Of a DNA stretch of 64,000 bases, positions 24,075 to 33,082 are shown one piece after another. Where the stretch lies: NCBI RefSeq assembly GCF_004297265.1, contig NZ_SCUT01000040.1, positions 62,001-126,000 of the forward strand, written 5' to 3'. The notes beneath the pieces are model-generated. The model was given only the letters and a program-made list of their open reading frames with translations, made no database searches and was not told the origin of the DNA. How positions within the stretch are numbered: position 1 is the first letter of the stretch; every line of letters starts with the position of its first letter. The DNA comes from Reyranella sp. (lineage in GTDB: Bacteria > Pseudomonadota > Alphaproteobacteria > Reyranellales > Reyranellaceae). Both the position numbers and the translations under genes were made by a program.

Positions 24075-24770
24075 CTATCTGAAGGTCGCGTCGGGCCGGA
24101 GCTGCCGCCACGACAGGCGGCGCACCGCGTCTTTCCCGACGACGAGCGCGTCGTAGTCGTCGGGAAAGAGCTGCGCGATCGCCGGGTCGAGCGCGTTGAG
24201 CCCGCCGGCATAGGCGCCGAAAGCCGGGAGGATGAGACGCCTCCCGTCGGTGAGGAAGCAACGCCGCCGCAACCCGCGGCCCCGCACCGTGAGCGCGGCC
24301 ACGGGATGGTAGTGCCCCGAGACCTCGCCGTCGGCCGGTCCGAACAGCGCCTCGTGCCGGAACACCAGCGGTCCCGCCTTGATCTCCTCCGCGACCTCCC
24401 CCCAGCCGGAAGGAGGCGGCGTGGGATCGTGATTGCCGGCGATCCATACGAAGCGCGTCCGCGACGCCAGCCGCTCGATCTCCCTCCGCTCCTCATCCGG
24501 TATGCGCTCGATGGCCGCGCGATCATGGAACGAGTCGCCCAGGCAAACGACCGTGCGCGGTTGCACGGCATCGATCAGCGCGGCCAGCGCCCCCAGGGTC
24601 TGACGCGTGTCGTAGCGCGGCAGCAACTTGCGAGCGTTGACGGCATAGGACGAGCCCTTCTCCAGATGGAGATCGGCCACCGCCAGCAGCCGTTCGGCCG
24701 GCCAGTGCAAGGCGCCCATCGGCAGCGCCTCGAGCGGCTCTCCCGCGCAGATGAACTCAAGCCGGTTCAT
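24075..24770 (-). CDS. pdeM: Ligase-associated DNA damage response endonuclease PdeM
   Basis: A 231-residue metallophosphoesterase with all five family blocks: AVADLHLEKG near residue 32, CLGDSFHDR near 75, WIAGNHDPTPP near 108, GHYHPVAAL near 152 and LPAFGAYAGGLN near 180. In many alphaproteobacteria pdeM sits in a DNA-repair cluster with a DNA ligase, an exonuclease and an Lhr-type helicase. None of these is next to it here, so it is a detached copy. It diverges from eipB across a 102-nt gap. Confidence 0.9.
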   Translation of the reverse strand: MNRLEFICAGEPLEALPMGALHWPAERLLAVADLHLEKGSSYAVNARKLLPRYDTRQTLGALAALIDAVQPRTVVCLGDSFHDRAAIERIPDEERREIERLASRTRFVWIAGNHDPTPPPSGWGEVAEEIKAGPLVFRHEALFGPADGEVSGHYHPVAALTVRGRGLRRRCFLTDGRRLILPAFGAYAGGLNALDPAIAQLFPDDYDALVVGKDAVRRLSWRQLRPDATFR

Positions 24771-24872
24771 GATCCCTTGCGATCGAAACCCCGCCGGAAT
24801 CCTGCCACGATCCCTCGCCATTCCATGCGAAGCACGATTGACCCGATACTGGCCTCTGCGCAAGGTGGCGTG

Positions 24873-25664
24873 ATGCATCGTCTTGTGTGTTTCGTCCTCG
24901 TGGCATTCCTCGGCGGACCGCAGCTGGCCTTCGCGCAGATGCAGCCGCATCGTGCAGAGTACGTGCTGCGACTGGGGGCCGCCGCCAATGCGCCGCGCAT
25001 CGGCACCGCGATCCACGATCTTTCGCAGGATTGCGCAGGCTGGCACCTCAAGCGCGACATCACGTCCGAGATCGCGCTGACCGCGTCCTGGAAGATGAGC
25101 CTGTCCTCCAAACTGGACGCCGAGGAACCCCGCAGCGGCAACAGCCTGCGGTACCAGACCACGCAGGTTCAGAACGGCAACAAGCGCGAAACCAAGGGTC
25201 GCGTCCAGCGCGCGCACGGCGAACTGCGCGCCGAAATCGCGACCGCAGGCGCCCAGCCCTCCCAGTTCTTTCTGCCCTTCGCCACGCTGATGCCGGTGGC
25301 GGCGATCGATCACCTCACCGAAAGGCTGCGCGCCAATGCCGCCTCGTTTCCGGCCCTGATGTTCGATCCCGAAGTGATGGGGGACGGGTTCCTGATCGAC
25401 GTGACGCAACTGGACGACGGCCGTCTGCGGGCGTCCCGGCCGACGGACAAGCCCGTCGCCACGCCGAAGGGCAAGTCCTGGCCAGTGTCCATGAGCTTCA
25501 CCCGCGGTCGCGACCAGGCCCAGCGCCCGCTCTTCTCTGTGACGGCTCAGGTCTTCGAGAATGGCGTCCTCGACCGTCTGACCGTCGATACCGGCATGAT
25601 CACCGTCACCGCGGATCTCCAGAGCCTGGAGATGCGGCCGGCCCCCAACTGCCCCCGGTCCTGA
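24873..25664 (+). CDS. eipB: Cell envelope integrity protein EipB (DUF1849)
   Basis: A 263-residue exported protein with a 22-residue signal peptide (MHRLVCFVLVAFLGGPQLAF then AQ). The mature part is a long beta-strand pattern starting HRAEYVLRLG, as in DUF1849. Two cysteines, in QDCAGWHLKR and in the C-terminal NCPRS, match the conserved disulfide that closes the EipB spiral. EipB is a periplasmic protein needed for envelope stability in Brucella. The TGATG start has AAGGTGG just upstream. It is transcribed toward the photolyase gene 49 nt downstream. Confidence 0.88.
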   Translation: MHRLVCFVLVAFLGGPQLAFAQMQPHRAEYVLRLGAAANAPRIGTAIHDLSQDCAGWHLKRDITSEIALTASWKMSLSSKLDAEEPRSGNSLRYQTTQVQNGNKRETKGRVQRAHGELRAEIATAGAQPSQFFLPFATLMPVAAIDHLTERLRANAASFPALMFDPEVMGDGFLIDVTQLDDGRLRASRPTDKPVATPKGKSWPVSMSFTRGRDQAQRPLFSVTAQVFENGVLDRLTVDTGMITVTADLQSLEMRPAPNCPRS

Positions 25665-25713
25665 CCTAGTCGCGGCCGGTCATCCGTTCGTTCGGCATGT
25701 GCGTATGTCGCAC

Positions 25714-27114
25714 ATGTCGGTTTCGATCGTCTGGTTCCGTCGCGACCTTCGCCTATCGGACAATCCCGCGCTTATCAAGGCGCTGGAGGCGGGCCATGCC
25801 GTCGTGCCGGTCTTCGTCCTGGACGGAGAAACCGACGGTGTCAGGCCGCCCGGCGCCGCTTCGCGATGGTGGCTGCACCACAGCCTCCTCGCCCTCGACG
25901 CGTCGCTGCACCGTCTGGGATCTCGGCTGATCCTGCGCCGGGGGCCTGCGGAGAAGGTGATTGGGGAACTCGCGGCCGATTGCGGGGCCGCGTCGGTCTT
26001 CTGGAACCGGGTCTACGACCGGGGCTCCCGCGATCGTGATGCACGTCTGAAACAGGCGCTGTCCGAACGGGGGGTCGCGGTCGAGAGCTTCAAGGCCAAC
26101 CTGCTCTTCGAGCCCTGGGAGGTGACGACGCGGAGCGGCGACGCGTTCAAGGTGTTCACACCCTTCTGGCGCGCCTGCCGCGCGATGCCGTCACCTTCCG
26201 CCCCGCTGCCCTCCCCGAAGAGCCTGCCCGCGCCAAAGTCGTGGCCGGCCAGCGAACCGCTCGCCTCATGGCGCCTGCTGCCCACCGCGCCCGATTGGGC
26301 CGGCGGAATTCGCGCCGCCTGGACCCCGGGTGAGAACGGCGCCAGGCAGCGTCTCACGAATTTCCTCGACGAGGCTTTCGAGGACTATCGCGAGGCGCGT
26401 GACCGTCCGGCGGTGGAGGGGACGTCCCGCCTGTCTCCCCATCTAGCTTTCGGCGAGGTTTCGCCTCGTCAGGTCTGGCAGGCCGTGATGACCCGGGGCG
26501 CCTCGGCCGCGACCGAGAAGTTTCTGTCGGAAGTCGGCTGGCGCGAGTTCGCCTACCACCTGATCTTCCACAACGGCGATCTGGCGGAGCGAAACTTCCG
26601 GCGCGAGTTCGATGCGTTCCCCTGGGCCGATCCGGGAACTGCACTCGGCGTTTGGCAACGCGGCCGGACGGGCTATCCCGTCGTCGATGCCGGGATGCGC
26701 GAGCTCTGGACGACCGGCTGGATGCACAACCGCGTGCGCATGATCACGGCATCCTTCCTGACCAAGGATCTGCTGATCGACTGGCGCCGGGGCGAACGCT
26801 GGTTCTGGGACACGCTGGTCGACGCCGATCCCGCCAACAATGCGACGGGCTGGCAGTGGGTCGCCGGCTGCGGCGCCGATGCCGCTCCCTACTTTCGTGT
26901 CTTCAACCCTGTTCTCCAGGGCGAGAAGTTCGATCCGAACGGCGACTACGTCCGCCACTGGATTCCCGAACTCGCGCACCTGCCCAACTACGCGATCCAT
27001 CGTCCGTGGACAGCCGCGGTCCCGGCAGATGTCTATCCGGCACGAATCGTCGACCACGGCGCCGCCCGGGACCGGGCGCTGGCCGCCTTCCAAACCATAA
27101 AAAAATCTGCGTAG
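25714..27114 (+). CDS. phrB: Deoxyribodipyrimidine photolyase (class I CPD type)
   Basis: A 466-residue photolyase. The N-terminal antenna domain opens with SIVWFRRDLRLSDNP. The FAD domain has LSPHLAFGEVSPRQVWQ near residue 240, GWREFAYHLIFHN near 275 and the hallmark YPVVDAGMRELWTTGWMHNR near 325. WFWDTLVDADPANNATGWQWVAGCG follows as two consecutive conserved blocks. It uses blue light to split pyrimidine dimers. Starts at 25699 (GTG), 25705 or 25714 are all possible; I took the last, next to the conserved strand. It begins a run of five co-oriented genes of light or oxidative-stress type. Confidence 0.95.
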   Translation: MSVSIVWFRRDLRLSDNPALIKALEAGHAVVPVFVLDGETDGVRPPGAASRWWLHHSLLALDASLHRLGSRLILRRGPAEKVIGELAADCGAASVFWNRVYDRGSRDRDARLKQALSERGVAVESFKANLLFEPWEVTTRSGDAFKVFTPFWRACRAMPSPSAPLPSPKSLPAPKSWPASEPLASWRLLPTAPDWAGGIRAAWTPGENGARQRLTNFLDEAFEDYREARDRPAVEGTSRLSPHLAFGEVSPRQVWQAVMTRGASAATEKFLSEVGWREFAYHLIFHNGDLAERNFRREFDAFPWADPGTALGVWQRGRTGYPVVDAGMRELWTTGWMHNRVRMITASFLTKDLLIDWRRGERWFWDTLVDADPANNATGWQWVAGCGADAAPYFRVFNPVLQGEKFDPNGDYVRHWIPELAHLPNYAIHRPWTAAVPADVYPARIVDHGAARDRALAAFQTIKKSA

Positions 27115-27140
27115 AAGCCATCCAGGGGAGCCTTCGAAAA

Positions 27141-28502
27141 ATGAAAATCGCCGTCATCGGCGCCGGCGTGTCCGGTCTCGGAGCCGCCTGGCTTCTCAGC
27201 CGCCGCCACGACGTGGTCGTCTACGAGCGCGAGAACCGCTTCGGCGGCCACTCCTGTACGGTCGAAGCACCGACGAAACAGGGCCGCCAGCCGGTCGATG
27301 TCGGCTTCATCGTCTTCAACGAGCGCAACTATCCCAACCTCGTCGCGCTCTTCGACCATCTCGGCGTGCCGACCGAACCGTCGGACATGTCGTTCGCCGT
27401 CAGTCTGGACGAGGGCGGGTTCGAGTATGCCAGCTCCTTCGCCGGCTACTTCGCCCAGCGCGGCAACCTCGCCCGCCCCTCCTTCCTGCGCATGACGCAC
27501 GACATCCTGCGCTTCAACCGTATGGCGCCGCAGCTCCTCGACAAGGCGGAAGACCTAGACTTCACGATCGGGAACTTCATCGACCAGAGCGGCTTCGGCG
27601 ACGCCTTCCGCGACCGCTATCTCGTGCCGATGGCAGCCTGCATCTGGTCGACGCCGCCCGGACGCATGCTCGACTATCCGGCACAGACGTTCGCTCGCTT
27701 CTTCAACAATCACGGTCTCCTGACGATCGGTCCGCAATTGCAGTGGCGCACGGTGAGCGGCGGCAGCCGCTCCTATGTCGAGCGGATCGTGGCACCGCTG
27801 CGTGCGCGGGCGCGACTGGCGACGCCGGCCAGCGCCGTGCGGCGTACAGCCGGTGGGGTGGACGTGCGTGACGCAGGAGGCCAATGGGATCACTTCGATC
27901 GGCTCGTGATGGCTTGCCATGCCGACCAGGCACTTTCCCTGCTCACCGACGCCGATCAGACGGAACGCGACCTGCTGGGCCGCTTCGCCTATTCTTCGAA
28001 CGAGGTGTGGCTGCACGGTGACGAGAGCCTGATGCCGAAGCGCCGCAACGTCTGGGCGAGCTGGAACTACGTTGCCGACAGCCGCAGTCGCGACAGCCAT
28101 GTGAGCGTCACCTACTGGATGAACCGCCTGCAAAATCTCCCCGATGGCACGCCGCTCTTCGTGTCGGTGAATCCCGGCCGCGCGCCCACGGCGGCCTACT
28201 CGCGCTTCTCCTTCGAGCATCCGATGTACGACGCCGCAGCCATCCGCGCCCAGCGCGAACTGCATCGCATCCAGGGCGTCCGCGGCACCTATTTCTGCGG
28301 CAGCTATTGCGGCTACGGCTTCCACGAGGATGCGCTCTCGGCCGGCCTCGATGTTGCCGAGCAGCTCGGCGTCCACCGGCCCTGGGTCCGCCCCGACGAA
28401 CATCGCCGGATCGGCGACCCACCGAGGGTCGTGGCCGACCGGCCCGTCCTCCCACCGCTGCCGCTTCCCGTCGCGGCGCGGGTCGCACCGGAAGCGACGT
28501 GA
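27141..28502 (+). CDS. FAD-dependent oxidoreductase (amine-oxidase-like)
   Basis: A 453-residue flavoprotein. It begins with the Rossmann motif KIAVIGAGVSGLGAAWLL and VVVYERENRFGGHS, which bind FAD. PVDVGFIVFNERNYPNLVALF near residue 55 and IWSTPPGRMLDYPAQTFARFF near residue 170 belong to the amine-oxidase/desaturase-like group that travels with DUF1365 and cyclopropane synthase genes. The C-terminus closes with GTYFCGSYCGYGFHEDALSAG. It may oxidise or desaturate a fatty acyl chain, but the substrate is unproven. Its TGA overlaps the GTG of DUF1365 (GTGA), so translation is coupled. Confidence 0.92.
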   Translation: MKIAVIGAGVSGLGAAWLLSRRHDVVVYERENRFGGHSCTVEAPTKQGRQPVDVGFIVFNERNYPNLVALFDHLGVPTEPSDMSFAVSLDEGGFEYASSFAGYFAQRGNLARPSFLRMTHDILRFNRMAPQLLDKAEDLDFTIGNFIDQSGFGDAFRDRYLVPMAACIWSTPPGRMLDYPAQTFARFFNNHGLLTIGPQLQWRTVSGGSRSYVERIVAPLRARARLATPASAVRRTAGGVDVRDAGGQWDHFDRLVMACHADQALSLLTDADQTERDLLGRFAYSSNEVWLHGDESLMPKRRNVWASWNYVADSRSRDSHVSVTYWMNRLQNLPDGTPLFVSVNPGRAPTAAYSRFSFEHPMYDAAAIRAQRELHRIQGVRGTYFCGSYCGYGFHEDALSAGLDVAEQLGVHRPWVRPDEHRRIGDPPRVVADRPVLPPLPLPVAARVAPEAT

Positions 28503-29272
28503 GCGGCGCGTCTCCTCATTCGATCGTCGACGCCACCGTCGTCCACCGGCGACTGAGGCCGCGCGAGAACGCGTTTCGCTACAAGGTAGGCTATCTCTGT
28601 CTCGACCTTGATTCGCTGGAGGGCGCCGCCGGCCGCTGGCTGAAGCTCGACCGCCGCGGCCTCGTCTCCTTCCGGCGGGCCGATCATGGGACCCGCGACG
28701 GTTCGGACCTCAAGGTCTGGCTGCAGGACATCCTGCAGCAGCAAGGCGTGGCGGACGTCTGCGACGGCGAGGTCGTGCTGATGACCATGCCGCGCATGCT
28801 GGGCTACGTGTTCAATCCGGTGAGCTTCTGGTTCTGCCGCGATCGCACCGGAACCCTCCGGGCCGTCCTCTGCGAGGTCAACAACACCTTCGGCGAAGGC
28901 CATTGCTATTTGGTCTACCACGACGACCGGACGCCGATCGAGCCCGACCAGTGGCTGGAAGGCCGCAAGGTCTTCCACGTCTCGCCGTTCCTTCCGATCG
29001 AGGGCGGCTATCGCTTCCGCTTTCGCCTCGACGACGAGCGCGCGCATGTCGACGTGAATTTCCATGATGCCCGGGGACTGATGCTCGCCACCTCCGTGGG
29101 CGGCCGGCGCGAACCGCTGGACGACCGCGGCATATTGCGACGCTTCCTCGCAAACCCGACCATGACGCTGGCCGTCATGGTCCGGATCCATTGGCAGGCC
29201 TTGCATCTGTGGCGGAAGCGGGCGAGATTTTACACCAAGCCAGCACCGCCGTCGGAGCTCGTGACCCGCTGA
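28499..29272 (+). CDS. DUF1365 domain-containing protein
   Basis: A 257-residue protein matching DUF1365. Conserved pieces are VVHRRLRPRENAFRYKVGYL near the start, MPRMLGYVFNPVSFWFC near residue 105, VLCEVNNTFGEGHCYL near 130, and KVFHVSPFLPIEGGYRFRF near 165. The family is part of a lipid-modifying set with cyclopropane-fatty-acid synthase and a flavin oxidase. In Rhodobacter relatives, related genes belong to the singlet-oxygen response and to methylated or furan fatty-acid formation. I chose the GTG at 28499, which overlaps the previous stop. Exact activity is unknown. Confidence 0.92.
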   Translation: MSGASPHSIVDATVVHRRLRPRENAFRYKVGYLCLDLDSLEGAAGRWLKLDRRGLVSFRRADHGTRDGSDLKVWLQDILQQQGVADVCDGEVVLMTMPRMLGYVFNPVSFWFCRDRTGTLRAVLCEVNNTFGEGHCYLVYHDDRTPIEPDQWLEGRKVFHVSPFLPIEGGYRFRFRLDDERAHVDVNFHDARGLMLATSVGGRREPLDDRGILRRFLANPTMTLAVMVRIHWQALHLWRKRARFYTKPAPPSELVTR

Positions 29273-29288
29273 CTTCACTTCGGACCGC

Positions 29289-30461
29289 ATGCCTCTCGCC
29301 GCCCGGTTTGTCCTGAAAGCCCTGGAACGTCTGTCCGTCGGTCGCCTGACCGTGCGACTTCCCGACGGCAACGTGCGTGTCTTCGGCACGGGCGACGGCC
29401 CTCCGCACGCCGAGATCGATGTCCGGGACTGGCGCTTCTTCCGGAAAGTCCTCCTCGATGGCGACATGGGCTTCGCGGAGGCCTACATGGAAGGCTTCTG
29501 CGAGTCGCCCGACCTGCCGAGCCTGATCAGCCTGTTGCTCGCCAACGAGAAGATGCTCGGCAAGATCACCCGGACGAATTTCTTTCACGGGCTGTTGCTG
29601 AAGTTCCTGCATCGGCGCCACGAGAACACCCGCGAGGGATCCAAGAAGAACATCCATGCCCACTACGACCTGGGCAACGAGTTCTATGGCCTGTGGCTCG
29701 ATCCCTCGATGACCTATTCCTCCGCCCTGTACGAAGGCGAGGCGGAGAAGCCGCTGGAGGCCGCCCAGATCGCCAAGTATGAGCGCATCCTGTCGCAGCT
29801 CGGTGCCCGCCAGGGCGATAGCATCCTGGAGATCGGCTGCGGCTGGGGCGGATTCGCCGAAGTCGCCGCCCGACGCGGCATGCGGGTGACGGGCGTCACC
29901 ATCTCCAGGGAGCAACTCGACTATGCCCGCGCCCGGCTGCAGCGGGCCGGACTGGCCGACAGCGTCGACCTCCAGTTCCGCGACTATCGCGACATCGAGG
30001 GCCGCTACGACCATATCGTGTCGATCGAGATGATCGAGGCCGTCGGCGAACGCTATTGGCCCGACTATTTTGCGACGCTGAAGCGCCATGTGGTGCCCGG
30101 CGGATCGGCCATCGTGCAGGCCATCGTGATCGCCGACGATTTCTTCGAGCGCTACCGCAGGCACCCCGATTTCATCCAGACCTACGTCTTCCCGGGCGGC
30201 ATGCTCCTGTCTCCCTCCAGCCTGCGCGAACAGTGCAGGCAGGCGGGTCTCAAGGTGGCAGAACTCTACAGTTTCGGACTGGACTATGCGCGGACCCTGG
30301 AAACCTGGCTCGGCCGCTTCGACCGGGTGGCCGACCAGGTCGGCCGCATGGGCTTCGACGAGCGTTTCCGCCGCATGTGGCGGTATTACCTCGCCTATTG
30401 TGCCGCAGGCTTTTCGACGCGCCGCACGGACGTTTTGCAGGCACACTTCAGGCATATATAA
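29289..30461 (+). CDS. cfa: Cyclopropane-fatty-acyl-phospholipid synthase family methyltransferase
   Basis: A 390-residue enzyme. An N-terminal lipid-binding region (about residues 1-110) includes GDMGFAEAYMEGFCESPDL. The catalytic part starts with HYDLGNEFYGLWLDPSMTYSSALY. The SAM site ILEIGCGWGGFAEVAARRG is near residue 180. The signature SIEMIEAVGERYWPDYF is near 245, and TYVFPGGMLLSPSSL near 300. It puts a methylene or methyl group on double bonds of membrane phospholipids. Position after DUF1365 and a flavin oxidase suggests a joint pathway modifying unsaturated acyl chains under light or oxidative stress. Confidence 0.94.
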   Translation: MPLAARFVLKALERLSVGRLTVRLPDGNVRVFGTGDGPPHAEIDVRDWRFFRKVLLDGDMGFAEAYMEGFCESPDLPSLISLLLANEKMLGKITRTNFFHGLLLKFLHRRHENTREGSKKNIHAHYDLGNEFYGLWLDPSMTYSSALYEGEAEKPLEAAQIAKYERILSQLGARQGDSILEIGCGWGGFAEVAARRGMRVTGVTISREQLDYARARLQRAGLADSVDLQFRDYRDIEGRYDHIVSIEMIEAVGERYWPDYFATLKRHVVPGGSAIVQAIVIADDFFERYRRHPDFIQTYVFPGGMLLSPSSLREQCRQAGLKVAELYSFGLDYARTLETWLGRFDRVADQVGRMGFDERFRRMWRYYLAYCAAGFSTRRTDVLQAHFRHI

Positions 30462-30520
30462 CTGTCGGCAATCAAGAGGCCGCCAGTCAAAGGTGAGCCG
30501 AACAGGAAGGCAAAACACGC

Positions 30521-31996
30521 GTGCATGCGCCCCAGTCCGGCCTCGGCTCGACGACGTCCATAAGGCTGCGTTTCGACCGTCTCGTCGCCTACTCCACCAA
30601 TCAGCTGCCGCTCAACATGGCGGCCCTGCCGGTGGTGCTGAACGTCAGCCACTTCTATGGCGAGGTCCTGAAGGTGCCGCTCGGCATCATGGGCCTGATC
30701 TTCATCACGACACGCGTCATCGATGCGGTGCAGGATCCGGTCATCGGCCTGGTCAGCGACAAGTTCACCCATCGCGGCCCGCGCGGACGGCTCACCTTCG
30801 TGGCCCTGATGCTGCCGCTGCTGATCGGCGGCTTCTACATGCTGTTCCACCCGCCGCAGTCCCTGTTCATCCAGCCCGGCCTGCTGGCGACCTGGTTGTT
30901 CGTAGCCCTGTTCGTCGTTCACCTCGGTTATGCCGGCGTGTCGATAAGCTATCACGCCCACGGCGCCGAACTGACCGACGACTACAACGAACGAACGAGG
31001 GTTACGGTCGGCCGCGAGGTCTTCGGCTTGATCGGCATGACCCTGGCAGTCGTTCTCCCCACCTATTTCACGGCCCAGTTGGGTGAGCACGCCGGCTACG
31101 TCTACATGGGGCTGATCTTCATCCCCATCGCCGTCCTGTTCTCGCTTCCCACCCTGCTCTGGTCGCCGCCCTCGGTGCATCCGCCTGTCGTGCGCGAGAA
31201 CCCTGAGATCCATGTCCGCTATTTCCGCGACTGGCTGATTGGCCTGATGCCATCGCTTGCCCGGCCGACCCGGAACATGGACCGAAGCGTCACGATCAAG
31301 ACCCTCATCCCGTTCTTCGCGCCACTGAAGAACCGGCTCTTCCGTCGCCTGCTGCTGGTGTTCATCGTGAACGGGGCGGCACTGGGTGTCGCGGTCTCCG
31401 TGATGCTCTTCTACGTCGAGCATGTGCTGAAGGGGAACAAGCTGCAGGCTGGCATCATCCTGTTGGTATATTTCGGTGCCGCCGCCGTCAGCGTACCGCT
31501 CTGGATGCTGCTGTCACGCCGCTTCAGCAAGACCGCCGCCTGGTTCATTGCGATGGTCCTGACGGCCGCAGCGATGTCTTTGGGTATCTTCCTCGGCGCC
31601 GGCGACTTCGTCTGGTTCATGCCCATCGCCGTCATCACCGGCCTCGGCATCGGCGCCGACTACGGCCTGCCGCCGTCGATCCTGGCCGACATCATCAACT
31701 CCGACGAGGGCAAGGATACGAAGGGCGACACCGGCGCGTATTTCGGCCTTTGGGCACTGTCGACCAAGTTGGCGACGGCGATCGGCGCGGCGGGCTCGCT
31801 GCCGGTGGCGGCCCTGCTGGGGTTCAATCCGTCCCAAGGACTGTACAGCGGGACGGCGTTGATCATCGTCTATATCGTCGTTCCGGTGGTCATCAAGATC
31901 ATCGCCGCGCTGCTCATCTGGTACATTCGTATCGAGGCCGACCGCGGTTCGGTGCGCGACGAGATCCTGGGACGGCCCGGCGTCAGGCTTCACTAA
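30521..31996 (+). CDS. MFS transporter, GPH/MelB-like
   Basis: A 491-residue carrier with about twelve membrane segments. MGLIFITTRVIDAVQDPVIG and LVSDKFTHRGPRGRL near residue 60 form the loop 2-3 signature of the MelB-type (MFS_2) group, and the cytoplasmic central loop is around residues 225-260. It is the last gene of the photolyase-cyclopropane set and might flip or export a lipid or take up a precursor; plain sugar uptake is also possible. It starts with GTG. Its TAA overlaps the convergent DUF1501 stop by 4 nt. Confidence 0.88.
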   Translation: MHAPQSGLGSTTSIRLRFDRLVAYSTNQLPLNMAALPVVLNVSHFYGEVLKVPLGIMGLIFITTRVIDAVQDPVIGLVSDKFTHRGPRGRLTFVALMLPLLIGGFYMLFHPPQSLFIQPGLLATWLFVALFVVHLGYAGVSISYHAHGAELTDDYNERTRVTVGREVFGLIGMTLAVVLPTYFTAQLGEHAGYVYMGLIFIPIAVLFSLPTLLWSPPSVHPPVVRENPEIHVRYFRDWLIGLMPSLARPTRNMDRSVTIKTLIPFFAPLKNRLFRRLLLVFIVNGAALGVAVSVMLFYVEHVLKGNKLQAGIILLVYFGAAAVSVPLWMLLSRRFSKTAAWFIAMVLTAAAMSLGIFLGAGDFVWFMPIAVITGLGIGADYGLPPSILADIINSDEGKDTKGDTGAYFGLWALSTKLATAIGAAGSLPVAALLGFNPSQGLYSGTALIIVYIVVPVVIKIIAALLIWYIRIEADRGSVRDEILGRPGVRLH

Positions 31997-33072
31997 ATCA
32001 GGAAACCCAGCCTCTGCGGCTGACGCAGCCCGAAATCGCACGACTGGCCCCAGCAGCCCTGGGCCAGCGTGGCGAAGACGCTGCGGAAGTCGACCGTGTG
32101 TCTCAGGTCCCCGTCCGAAAGATCGGACAGCGGCGGATAGACGCCGTAGAGACCGCCCTTCACTGCGCCGCCCATGACGAATTGCGGGGCTGACGTGCCG
32201 TGGTCGGTGCCGCCGCTGGCGTTCTGCTTGGCACGCCGGCCGAACTCCGAATAGGTCACCACCACCACGTCCTTCCAGAGGTCGGCGGCGATCAGGTTCC
32301 GGCGCAGGGTCGCGAGGTTGGACGCCAGGGATGCCAGCAGGCGCTCATGCGTGGGCGTCTGGTTCGCGTGGGTGTCGAAGCCGCCCAGCGCTACCTTGAT
32401 CGCTACTACCGGAACCTTGGCGGAGAGGACTCGCGTCGCAAGATCGAGCTGGCGGCCCAGGAGAAGCTCCTGCGGATAGGCCTCGGTCGGCGTCGGCGCG
32501 TTGCGCAGCCGGTCGCGCAGGCCGGCTGCCGCGGCGTTGATCTCCTGCCGCACTGCCAGCAAGTGACGTAACGCCGGATTGCCACCATCGGCCATCGCCG
32601 CTGCCGCGCCGATGGCATTGGCCTGGCGCAGGAAGTTCTCGGCATCCTGCATGACGATGGTGCGCAGCGACGGGCCGGTCGCAGGCAGCGCATTGGTATC
32701 GGCCACGATACAGTCGACGCCGACGCCCTTGGCCAGGCTGGCGCCGTTGAAGGCTTGGGCAACCCAGCCTTCGCTCAGCGTCTGGGACGCGGCGGAGGCG
32801 GTGTCCCAGATCTCGATCGAGCGGAAATGCGAGCGGTTGGGATAGGGATAGCCGACGCCCTGCACGATCGCCAAGTCGCCTGCCTTCCAGGACTCCATCA
32901 GCGGCGCGAGTTTTTCGTGCAAGCCGACCTTTTCGTCGAGCTGCACGACCCTCTCGCGGGGCACGCCGATGCCGGCACGCAGTTCACGGTATCTGGGATC
33001 GGCATAGGGAACGAGCGTGTTGAGCCCATCGTTGCCGCCCTTCAGTTCGACCAGCAGGAGGATACGGCCCAT
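31993..33072 (-). CDS. DUF1501 domain-containing protein
   Basis: A 359-residue protein of the DUF1501 (sulfatase-like) family. It starts with ILLLVELKGGNDGLNTLVPYADPRY, where acidic and asparagine residues make the metal site. GVGYPYPNRSHFRSIEIWDTA follows near residue 75, and VVTYSEFGRRAKQNASGGTDHGTSAPQFVMG near residue 265 carries the second metal half (two consecutive motifs). DUF1501 genes almost always follow DUF1800 genes; the pair probably acts on a cell-surface or exported polymer. Only 10 nt separate them here. This copy has no visible signal peptide. Confidence 0.93.
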   Translation of the reverse strand: MGRILLLVELKGGNDGLNTLVPYADPRYRELRAGIGVPRERVVQLDEKVGLHEKLAPLMESWKAGDLAIVQGVGYPYPNRSHFRSIEIWDTASAASQTLSEGWVAQAFNGASLAKGVGVDCIVADTNALPATGPSLRTIVMQDAENFLRQANAIGAAAAMADGGNPALRHLLAVRQEINAAAAGLRDRLRNAPTPTEAYPQELLLGRQLDLATRVLSAKVPVVAIKVALGGFDTHANQTPTHERLLASLASNLATLRRNLIAADLWKDVVVVTYSEFGRRAKQNASGGTDHGTSAPQFVMGGAVKGGLYGVYPPLSDLSDGDLRHTVDFRSVFATLAQGCWGQSCDFGLRQPQRLGFLI

Positions 33073-33082
33073 CGCCCTTTCC

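Noticed and set aside
24306..25664. Start of the EipB gene far upstream (452-codon frame)
   Set aside because: The upstream part is antisense to pdeM. A signal peptide and ribosome site support the ATG at 24873.
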